From Lampris incognitus (taxonomy: Eukaryota > Chordata > Actinopteri > Lampriformes > Lampridae), in contig NC_079223.1 of NCBI RefSeq assembly GCF_029633865.1, positions 628,001 through 692,000 on the forward strand: DNA of 64,000 bases. The letters are read 5' to 3'. Shown here piece by piece: positions 39,701-51,700 of the stretch. Numbering within the stretch: position 1 is the stretch's first letter; each line of letters starts with the position of its first letter. Made by a program: the position numbers and the translations under genes. Below the pieces are notes generated by a model. It ran no database searches and was not told the origin of the DNA. It was given only the letters and a program-made list of their open reading frames with translations.

Positions 39701-42700
39701 GTTGTGTGATTAGTTTTACATGGTTAGACTGAGATGTGTGATTAGTTTTACATGGTTAGACTGAGGTGTGTGATTAGTTTTACATGGTTAGATTGAGATG
39801 TGTGATTAGTTTTACATGGTTAGACTGAGTTGTGTGATTGGTTTTACATGGTTAGACTGAGATGTGTGATTAGTTTTACATGGTTAGATTGAGTTGTGTG
39901 ATTAGTTTTACATGGTTAGACTGAGTTGTGTGATTAGTTTTGCATGGTTAGACTGAGGTGTGTGATTAGTTTTACATGGTTAGACTGAGTTGTGTGATTA
40001 GTTTTACATGGTTAGACTGAGATGTGTGATTAGTTTTACATGGTTAGACTGAGATGTGTGATTAGTTTTACATGGTTAGACTGAGATGTGTGATTAGTTT
40101 TACATGGTTAGATTGAGATGTGTGATTAGTTTTACATGGTTAGATTGAGTTGTGTGATTAGTTTTACATGGTTAGACTGAGATGTGTGATTAGTTTTACA
40201 TGGTTAGATTGAGGTGTGTGATTAGTTTTACATGGTTAGATTGAGATGTGTGATTAGTTTTACATGGTTAGACTGAGTTGTGTGATTAGTTTTACATGGT
40301 TAGACTGAGTTGTGTGATTAGTTTTACATGGTTAGATTGAGTTGTGTGATTAGTTTTACATGGTTAGACTTAGACTTAGACTTAGACTTGTGTGATGGTT
40401 AGATTGAGTTGTGTGATTAGTTTTACATGGTTAGACTGAGTTGTGTGATTAGTTTTACATGGTTAGACTGAGTTGTGTGATTAGTTTTACATGGTTAGAC
40501 TGAGATGTGTGATTAGTTTTACATGGTTAGACTGAGTTGTGTGATTAGTTTTACATGGTTAGATTGAGATGTGTGATTAGTTTTACATGGTTAGACTGAG
40601 TTGTGTGATTAGTTTTACATGGTTAGACTGAGTTGTGTGATTAGTTTTACATGGTTAGATTGAGTTGTGTGATTAGTTTTACATGGTTAGATTGAGTTGT
40701 GTGATTAGTTTTACATGGTTAGACTGAGATGTGTGATTAGTTTTACATGGTTAGACTGAGGTGTGTGATTAGTTTTACATGGTTAGATTGAGATGTGTGA
40801 TTAGTTTTACATGGTTAGACTGAGTTGTGTGATTAGTTTTACATGGTTAGACTGAGATGTGTGATTAGTTTTACATGGTTAGACTGAGGTGTGTGATTAG
40901 TTTTACAAGGTTAGACTGAGATGTGTGATTAGTTTTACATGGTTAGACTGAGATGTGTGATTAGTTTTACATGGTTAGACCGAGTTGTGTGATTAGTTTT
41001 ACATGGTTAGATTGAGTTGTGTGATTAGTTTTACATGGTTAGACTGAGATGTGTGATTAGTTTTACATGGTTAGACTGAGATGTGTGATTAGTTTTACAT
41101 GGTTAGATTGAGTTGTGTGATTAGTTTTACATGGTTAGATTGAGTTGTGTGATTAGTTTTACATGGTTAGACTGAGATGTGTGATTAGTTTTACATGGTT
41201 AGACTTAGGTGTGTGATTAGTTTTACATGGTTAGATTGAGATGTGTGATTAGTTTTACATGGTTAGACTGAGTTGTGTGATTGGTTTTACATGGTTAGAC
41301 TGAGATGTGTGATTAGTTTTACATGGTTAGATTGAGTTGTGTGATTAGTTTTACATGGTTAGACTGAGTTGTGTGATTAGTTTTACATGGTTAGACTGAG
41401 ATGTGTGATTAGTTTTACATGATTAGACTGAGATGTGTGATTAGTTTTACATGGTTAGACTGAGGTGTGTGATTAGTTTTACATGGTTAGACTGAGATGT
41501 GTGATTGGTTTTACATGGTTAGACTGAGTTGTGTGATTGGTTTTACATGGTTAGACTGAGATGTGTGATTAGTTTTACATGGTTAGACTGAGTTGTGTGA
41601 TTAGTTTTACATGGTTAGACTGAGATGTGTGATTAGTTTTACATGGTTAGACTGAGATGTGTGATTAGTTTTACATGGTTAGACTGAGATGTGTGATTAG
41701 TTTTACATGGTTAGACTGAGTTGTGTGATTAGTTTTACATGGTTAGACTGAGATGTGTGATTAGTTTTACATGGTTAGACTGAGATGTGTGATTAGTTTT
41801 ACATGGTTAGATTGAGATGTGTGATTAGTTTTACATGGTTAGACTGAGATGTGTGATTAGTTTTACATGGTTAGACTGAGATGTGTGATTAGTTTTACAT
41901 GGTTAGATTGAGTTGTGTGATTAGTTTTACATGGTTAGACTGAGATGTGTGATTAGTTTTACATGGTTAGACTGAGTTGTGTGATTAGTTTTACATGGTT
42001 AGACTGAGATGTGTGATTAGTTTTACATGGTTAGACTGAGATGTGTGATTAGTTTTACATGGTTAGACTGAGATGTGTGATTAGTTCTACATGGTTAGAC
42101 TGAGATGTGTGATTAGTTTTACATGGTTAGACTGAGATGTGTGATTAGTTTTACATGGTTAGACTGAGTTGTGTGATTAGTTTTACATGGTTAGATTGAG
42201 TTGTGTGATTAGTTTTACATGGTTAGACTGAGTTGTGTGATTAGTTTTACATGGTTAGACTGAGATGTGTGATTAGTTTTACATGGTTAGACTGAGTTGT
42301 GTGATTAGTTTTACATGGTTAGATTGAGTTGTGTGATTAGTTTTACATGGTTAGATTGAGTTGTGTGATTAGTTTTACATGGTTAGACTGAGATGTGTGA
42401 TTAGTTTTACATGGTTAGACTGAGGTGTGTGATTAGTTTTACATGGTTAGATTGAGATGTGTGATTAGTTTTACATGGTTAGACTGAGTTGTGTGATTGG
42501 TTTTACATGGTTAGACTGAGATGTGTGATTAGTTTTACATGGTTAGATTGAGTTGTGTGATTAGTTTTACATGGTTAGACTGAGTTGTGTGATTAGTTTT
42601 ACATGGTTAGACTGAGATATGTGATTAGTTTTACATGATTAGACTGAGTTGTGTGATTAGTTTTACATGGTTAGACTGAGTTGTGTGATTAGTTTTACAT

Positions 42701-45700
42701 GGTTAGACTGAGATGTGTGATTAGTTTTACATGGTTAGATTGAGATGTGTGATTAGTTTTACATGGTTAGATTGAGTTGTGTGATTAGTTTTACATGGTT
42801 AGACTGAGATGTGTGATTAGTTTTACATGGTTAGACTGAGATGTGTGATTAGTTTTACATGGTTAGACTGAGATGTGTGATTAGTTTTACATGGTTAGAC
42901 TGAGATGTGTGATTAGTTTTACATGGTTAGATTGAGTTGTGTGATTAGTTTTACATGGTTAGATTGAGTTGTGTGATTAGTTTTACATGGTTAGATTGAG
43001 ATGTGTGATTAGTTTTACATGGTTAGACTGAGTTGTGTGATTAGTTTTACATGGTTAGACTGAGTTGTGTGATTAGTTTTACATGGTTAGATTGAGATGT
43101 GTGATTAGTTTTACATGGTTAGACTGAGATGTGTGATTAGTTTTACATGGTTAGACTGAGTTGTGTGATTAGTTTTACATGGTTAGATTGAGTTGTGTGA
43201 TTAGTTTTACATGGTTAGATTGAGTTGTGTGATTAGTTTTACATGGTTAGACTGAGATGTGTGATTAGTTTTACATGGTTAGACTGAGGTGTGTGATTAG
43301 TTTTACATGGTTAGATTGAGATGTGTGATTAGTTTTACATGGTTAGACTGAGTTGTGTGATTGGTTTTACATGGTTAGACTGAGATGTGTGATTAGTTTT
43401 ACATGGTTAGATTGAGTTGTGTGATTAGTTTTACATGGTTAGACTGAGTTGTGTGATTAGTTTTACATGGTTAGACTGAGATGTGTGATTAGTTTTACAT
43501 GATTAGACTGAGTTGTGTGATTAGTTTTACATGGTTAGACTGAGTTGTGTGATTGGTTTTACATGGTTAGACTGAGATGTGTGATTAGTTTTACATGATT
43601 AGACTGAGATGTGTGATTAGTTTTACATGGTTAGACTGAGTTGTGTGATTAGTTTTACATGGTTAGACTGAGATGTGTGATTAGTTTTACTTGGTTAGAC
43701 TGAGATGTGTGATTAGTTTTACATGGTTAGATTTAGTTGTGTGATTAGTTTTACATGGTTAGATTGAGATGTGTGATTAGTTTTACATGGTTAGACTGAG
43801 ATGTGTGATTAGTTTTACATGGTTAGACTGAGATGTGTGATTAGTTTTACATGGTTAGATTGAGTTGTGTGATTAGTTTTACATGGTTAGATTGAGATGT
43901 GTGATTAGTTTTACATGGTTAGACTGAGTTGTGTGATTAGTTTTACATGGTTAGATTGAGATGTGTGATTAGTTTTACATGGTTAGACTGAGATGTGTGA
44001 TTAGTTTTACATGGTTAGATTGAGTTGTGTGATTAGTTTTACATGGTTAGACTGAGATGTGTGATTAGTTTTACATGGTTAGACTGAGTTGTGTGATTAG
44101 TTTTACATGGTTAGATTGAGATGTGTGATTAGAACTGTCCCAAAAGTGCATAGAGGGGTTGAGCCAAGAAGAGGGGTAGCAGGTATGGAACCTGCTGATA
44201 GAGAACAGACACCTCTTCGCTTCGAGTGATCTGGAGTGTGGCCGCACCAATATTGTACAGCACCACATTGACACTCGTAATGTGGGCCCAGTCTGCCAGA
44301 GAACTTGCTGTCTCCCTCTGATGAAGTTTCAAGAGGCAGAGGCAAAGATGGCAGCTGCGAGCATCATTGAACCCTCAGATAGCCTGTGGGTGTACCCTGC
44401 CGTGCTGGTTACCAAGAAGGATGGGTCCCTCTGATTCTGTGTGGACTATCGGCGACTCAACAACCTGACCCGGAAAGACTCATACCCACTCCCCCGCATT
44501 GACGAGGCCCTGGACTGTGTGGCAGTTTCCCAATGGTTCAGCTCCCTGGATCTAAGAAGTGGATACTAGCAGGTGGAGATGGCCCCAGAATCCCATGCAA
44601 AGACTGCCTTCACCATTGACCAAGGACTCTGGCAGTTCACAGTCATGCCATTTGGCTTATGTAATAGCCTGGCCATATTTGAATGCCTCATGGAACGTGT
44701 CCTTTGCCCCATCCCTTGCTCTGCCTGCGTGGTGTACCTGGGCGACCTCCTGGTGCATGCAGCTACGTTTACAGAGGCCCTCTCCAACCTCCGACTGGTG
44801 TTTGAATGCATCAAGGCAGCCAACCTGCGACTGAATCCAAGAAAATGCAATCTATTGCAGTGGGAGACAAGGTTCCTTGGACATGTGGTGGGGCCCGGAG
44901 GTGTGCCCCAGACAAGGTCGCTGCAGTCAGGGATTGGCCAACGCCCACCTCAGGAAAGGAGGTGAGGAGTTTTCTGAGACTGGCATCGTATTACCATCGG
45001 TTTGTGCACACCTTTGCAGACAAAGCCCGTCCACTCCACCAGCTCACAGAGAAGGGACGACGGTTCCTGCGGACTGAAGCATGTGGGAGCTCCTTTCAGA
45101 TACTCCAGAAAGCCTTTACCTACGCACCAGTGCTAGCCCTCCCAGACATGCAGCAGCCATTCATACTCGACACCGACGCCAGTGATGTAGGTGTGGGAGC
45201 AGTCCTGTCGCAGCCCAGTGGGAAAGGGAAAGAGTGGTGGCCTATTACAGTAGAGCCTTGAGTAAGGAAGAAAGGAACTACTGTGTGACTTGGAGAGAAC
45301 TCCTGGCAGTGGTACAGGCCGTAAAGCATTTTAAGCCTTACCTGTATGGAAAGGACTCCCTACTGAGGATGGACCATGCATCGCTCTGCTGCCTGCTTAG
45401 CTTCAAGGAACCAGAAGGGCAGGTAGCCAGATGGATCAAAGCATTGCAGGGCTTTACCCTCACCACGGAGCACCGAAGAGGCAGCCGACACAACAATGCT
45501 GATGCTTTCTCCAGACGTCCCTGTTCTGATCAGGCCTGCCGCCATTGTAGCTGGTTGGAGACTTGAGAACAACAACGGGTAGATTGTGTCACAGTGCGGG
45601 CACTTGTGGTCCCAAGTGCGCCACTGGAGGAGGTGTCCCCAACTAAGATAGGGGAACTTCAATGGCAGGATAGCCACCTGGGACCCATGATACGCTGGCC

Positions 45701-48700
45701 AGCACACAAAGAGGCCCCAAGTAGAGAGATGGCAGGTCCCCACTCACCCACCACCAAGGCATTGCTGGGACAGTGGAACTCACTCATGCTTCATAAGGGC
45801 TGCCTCTATCAGGTATGGGAAGAGCCAAGGAGGGGAGGTAGTACCTGGCAACTAGTTGTTCCCACAGCACTACAGCAGCAAGTGTTACACACAGATCATG
45901 GCCCCCCTTGAGTGGGACACTTCGGCATTACCAAGACTCTACTGCGGCTGCAGGAAAGATTCTACTGGGGGAGGTGCCGGCAAGACGTGGAGCGGTTCTG
46001 CCGTAACTGCACACCTGCAATTCAAAGAAGGGGCCGACTGGGCAATCCCACGCCCTCCTGCAGCAATACAGGGTGGGGGCGCCCATGGAAAGAATTGGAG
46101 TGGACGCGGTTGGGCCATTCCCTGTGACAGAGGATGGTAATTCACTGCATTGGTGTCAGAAGTGGGATGGTGAGACCGTGGTCATCGGAAGCACATGTGC
46201 CCAGTGGCGTGTGGGAGCTGATATGCTGAAGCATGGGGACGCGCTTCCCGAAGGAGGGGGGTAGTGTAGCGTGCACGAATAAGTAGACATGTTAGCCCTT
46301 GGCTAACGGGTCGGTCCTTTTAGTCGACTGGTTAGCGTTGTCGCCCGCAAAGCAGGAGATACGGGTTCGTGTACCGGCTGTGGTGGTGGTTCCCGGGCTG
46401 CCCCCCTAATTCGCTACAATATAGACTGATTTTTTATTTCATTTCAATTTAGTTTATTTAAAATGTTTACACAAATGTAAATATAGACAGTCGTGTTGCT
46501 TTTCCTAAGTAAGGTGCGTTTCCTTCCATTTATGAAATGTAATCCAACCCTTTGTGTGCTCCATATATAAATCATATGACAAAAAGTCAAATCATGAATA
46601 TTGTTAAACTGAAACAGAAACCAAAGTGGGACATAATCGGTTCGACATCCACAAAATACAGTCACACACTAACAAACACACACATCCAGGACTGTGGTTT
46701 AGTGTAGCACAACTGACTGATAAGAACCTTTGAGAAAAAGGCTCTGGGAATGACAGCTCATCTGACATTTCAAAACCCGTTTATCTCTTTTTGTTCATCT
46801 GAAATCCATTTCGTTCTCTCTCTCTCTCTCGCTTCCTCTCTCTCTCCCTCTCCCCCCTCTCTTCCTCTCTCTCTCCCTCTCTCCTACAGGATAGCATTAG
46901 CAAAGTACATTCCCTGTCTGGGTTTCTTGCTGTGTGTCAGCTCTCGTGACCTCCGCTCAGCCAGCAGCAGCTTTGTATCAACACGACGATCCACTGTCAC
47001 CAGTCAAACCAGTGACACCAGCGGACACTTCAGACGCCACAGCACCGGCAAGTCTCGCCTCTCCTCTGCCTCCGACAGTGAATCGGTAGGTCAGGGACAT
47101 GTTGCTTGACATTTGTGGGAGCTAATAAGATCAGTAGTTAGTCAGGGTGAGGGGGCATATTAGGACACACCGGTGTGTGTGTGTGTGTGTGTGTGTGTGT
47201 TAGTGTTATTGGTCACCCAGTGATTTGTGTCTGTCTCCAGGGTTGGACAGACACTGAAGCCGATTTGTCCAGTTTGGGCTCCAGACCGGCCAGTCGGCAG
47301 GTTTCCTGTGACATCAGCAGAGACACCGCCGAGCTGCCTGACTTCAAACCCTCCCCCTCCTCTAGCTTCCAGTCCAAGGTGAAGAACCATGACTCAGGCA
47401 TCTTTGAGAAGGTACAAGTCTTAACCCAACCCTGCCTTGAATCAAAGCATTTTATCTATCTTCAAGCTACTCCAAATACATTATTACTGTATATTTTACC
47501 CTTCTTCCTACAAGTACTTCTTCTTGCACTGACATTCTAAACTTGACCTCCTTACTCAAGGTTTATGTCCTGATTGTAGTATTCACAGAGTCTTAGCCTT
47601 GACCTCCTTACTATGGTAAAGGTTCAAGACCTGAAGATTGCCATACTGGACCCCACAGGATTTTCGGTCATTTTTATGGACTCATTGAGGGCAAATGTGA
47701 TGGCTCACTGCACATCTTCACAGCTTTGAGGCTTCATGTTCATCTACTGTCTACCTGGAAAGCTGTTTAATCTCCTCATGATGCCTTTCAAGGGGAATTA
47801 GAAAATCCTCTTTTACTTTTATGAGGATGAATTACAATAAACTGATGAACTGTCATGCCTTCTTTGACTGATGAGAAGTACACATTAGTTTGATTAATTT
47901 ACTAGCCAGGACTACACCACCAACAAGATGCATTTAAATGATTTATTAAAGAAATGTAATTGATGTGAGTCGTTTTTGTAGTTCTTCTGCGTGCTTACTG
48001 CGTTGTAGGGAAGCTTTGTAGGGAATCTGCTGTTGCACCCGGGCTACGACGGACCCCCAAAATCTTCAGTTACTTAAGATTGAGTGGATCTGAGATCTTT
48101 GTGATCTGAATGGATGTTACGTTTGGGAGGACCAACGGCCCGTGAGTTGTATGACGTGTTCTTGGATGTGATTTCAGGAGGCTGAATTGGTGGCTTCGAT
48201 CTTGAAGGAGTTTTTCAAGAATAAGGGCGATGTGCAGAACTGCTCAAGAATAAGGGCGATGTGCAGAACTGTAGCAACTACAGAGGTATAATGTTGATCA
48301 GCCACAGCATGAAGATATGGGAAAGAGTAATAGAAGCTAGGTTAAGAGGAGAGGTGATGATCAGCGAGCAGCAGCATGGTTTCATGCCACGAAAGAGCAC
48401 CACAGATGTGATGTTTGCTTTGAGAATGTTGATGGAGAAGTATAGAGAAGGCCAGAAGGAGTTGCATTGTGTCTTTGTAGATTTAGAGAAAGCATATGAC
48501 AGGGTGCCGAGAGAGGAGGTGTGGTATCGTATAAGGAAGACAGGAGTTACAGAGAAGTATGTAGGATTGGTGCAGGATATGTATGAGGGCAGTGTGACAG
48601 TGGTGAGGTGTGCAGCTGAAATGACAGATGGGTTCAAGGTGGAGGTGGGATTATATCAAGGATCGGCTCTGAGCCCTTTCTTGTTTGCAATGGTGATGGA

Positions 48701-51700
48701 CAGGTTGACGGACAAGCTCAGGCAGGAGTCTCCGTGGACTATGATGTTTACGCAAGACATTGTGAACTGTAGTGAGAGTAGGGTGCAGGTGGAGGAGAGC
48801 CTGGAGAGGAGGAGGTATGCACTGCAGAGAAGAGGAATGAAAGTCAGTAGGAGCAAGATGGAATACTATTTGTGAATGAGAGGGAGGACAGTGGAGTGGT
48901 GAGGATGCAAGGAATAGAGGTGATGAAGGTGGATGAGTTTAAATACTTGGGGTCAACTATCCAAAGTGATGGGAAGTGCAGTAGAGAGGTGAAGAGGAGA
49001 GTGCAGGCAGGGTGGAGTAGGTGGAGAAGAGTGCCAGGAGTGATTTGCGACAGAAGAGTACCAGCAAGAGTTAAAGGGAAGGTTTACAAGATGGTTGTGA
49101 GACCAGCTATGTTATATGGTTTGGGGACAGTGGCACTGATGAAAAGACAGTATATTAGAGGGACAGCTCAGGTTGGACAGTTTGGAGACAAAGCAAGAGA
49201 GGTAAGCTTGAGATGGTTTGCACATGTGTGGAGGAGAGATGCTGGGTATACTAGGAGAAGGATGCTGAATATGGAGCTGCCAGGGAAGAGGAAAAGAGGA
49301 AGGCCAAAGAGGAGGTTTATGGATGTGATGAAAGAGGACATGCAGGTGGCTGGTGTGACAGAGAAAGATACAGAGTAAGAAATGCAGAGTAAGAAATGGA
49401 AACAGATGAGCCACTGTGGGGATCCCTAACGGGAGCAGCCGAAAGTAGTAGTAGTAATAGATCTTGAAGGAGTGTCTGAAGTAATGAACGGGAGAAATGT
49501 CAGACAAGGAGAGTTTGTGGTGGAAATGATGGTTGAACCAGAATCAAGTAGCCACTTGTCCGGATTCAGCAATGAAAAGCGGGTTTGTCAATGTCATGCT
49601 GTGAGATTTCCAGAATAGGAAGCAGTTTGTGAGGGTCTCGAAAGGTTTTCAGTGGACTTTCAGTGAACTTTGAAGTAAAAGATGTGTGTACGCTGGCTGG
49701 ATTGATTTTTTTTTCACTTTAAGAAGAATACCATGGTGTCATCTGAGAAATAAGATGTCTGAGCTGCAAGCATGGTAGCATGGGCCTGAGTGAATGTTGA
49801 GGCGGTAAATTTGAAACATCTGAGGAAAGTGAAAAAAGCAAGCAGGGACATGGCTTCTAGAGTTGGAGCAACATGAGAGGTGCCGTATCTGGTGTGGATG
49901 GTGTGGCTGCAGATTGAGAACAAGTCGGCAGTAAGAGGAAGGTGGTGAGGAGTTTTAGCTGGCTCTTGACATAGGAGTCCTTTGAAGAGTGAAGTTATGG
50001 CTGGAGGCCATGCCCACACTGGTTATGAGTTTGGTGAAGAAGCTGATGCCACTGAGATAAACTTTGATGGTATGTGTTTTAATGGCCATTAGGGAATGGG
50101 CATAGGTAAACCAAGAAGCATGTCAAGGTGATGAGATCAAACAATGGGAAGGTTATGGAAACTTTTCAGAGTTTTCCAGTAGGATGAGAGGGTTTAGGCT
50201 GATAGACTGTTGATGATGAAGTTCAGCGAGTCGAGGGTCAGGGGTATCAAGGAAGGATTTACAAGTTGAATGCAGTGCTGAATATGGAAGAACCGGTGTT
50301 GGGAAGGTATCTGTATGAGGGGCCAAGCTTCTGAACTTCTGAAACGAAAAATGAGAAAAGGGGTCAATGATGAAATTGGAGTAACTGGGAACATGAGCTA
50401 TGCAGAGAACATATTCAGATCTCCATAGCATGAGTAACTGGTGTGATAGGTGACTACTGAAATGAATCCAGAAAAATACAAACATTTACACGTTGGGAAA
50501 ACAAGTGCCAACTGGGTTAACTACAAAGTTGGAGATTTGATGGTTCAGCAAGTGGAACAGGAAAAGGACATAGGTGTCGTGGTCGATAGTTCAATTGAAT
50601 TTCACAGGCACATTTCTGAAAAAATTAAAAAAGCAAACTCTATGCTGGCAATAATTAGAAGAACCTTTCTAAATTTGGGTAAGGAAATAGTTTTACCATT
50701 ATATAAATCCTTGGAGCAATCTCATCTTGAATTTACAAGCTCGGTCTGGTGTCCTTATAAAGTAAAATATAGAGACATTTTGAGACAGTTCAGAGAAGAG
50801 CTACTAAACTAATCTCAGGTCTGAAAGAGATGTCATCTGAAGAGGGGTTAAGAAATTTATAACTACCAACTCTAGTATACAGGCGACACAGAGGAGAAAT
50901 GATGGACATCCATAAACTTTTACACAAAATATATGATTTCATTTTTGGAATAATAGGTATGAGTTAAGAGAGAACTCATTAAAACTATTCCCATTAAAGT
51001 GTCCCTCTGAAAAGAGAAAAAACTTCTTCACATTTGTGCTGTAAGAGCATAGAAGGAACTTCCAGAGGATGTGGTACAGCTCCTTCAGTTAATTCTTTTA
51101 GAAATAGATTAGATACATTTTGGTCAACAAAGGACTTTTTATACAATTATAAAGCTGAGTTGTGATCATTGTGAGTATTTTGTGACTATGATTATTTGAG
51201 AGACTATTGTATTTATGTGATTTGTGATTATTTGTGGGATTATTGTGTTTTTAATAACTATATTGTGGTTCTTTTTTGTATGGTTGATTGTTTTAATTTG
51301 TCGAGTGTGGTGTAGGGGATTTGTAAACTGTGCCAGAATTTGTTTTCATTAAATTTCATTAAATATTTGTATGTGACAGTGCCAAATTAGGCAGCACATG
51401 AATGGCATGATGGATGGTTAATTGGAGTGTTCTTTGTCGTCTGAGTATATAAGGATGGACTTGTGGGACCATTTATAGCTGTGTCTATTATGGGGTAGAT
51501 TTCTAAGAGTATTATAATGACAAATTGGAGGGTTAGCTGTCGACAAGGTGAAGTTGATGGTTGCCTGCTTGGCCAGAATGGGTTGACAGGGAAGATCAGC
51601 GTTAAGTATGGGAGGAACTTGCTGCTGCAAGGGCTATGGAGGAAAACTGGGTGCCGGCATCCCAGTGCCAATGGCTCAAGCTGACATTAAGCACAGGGAA

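Noticed and set aside
46300..46400. Functional tRNA gene
   Set aside because: The anticodon arm does not pair well, the acceptor stem is not evident, and the segment lies within an LTR-like unit. It is better described as tRNA-like.
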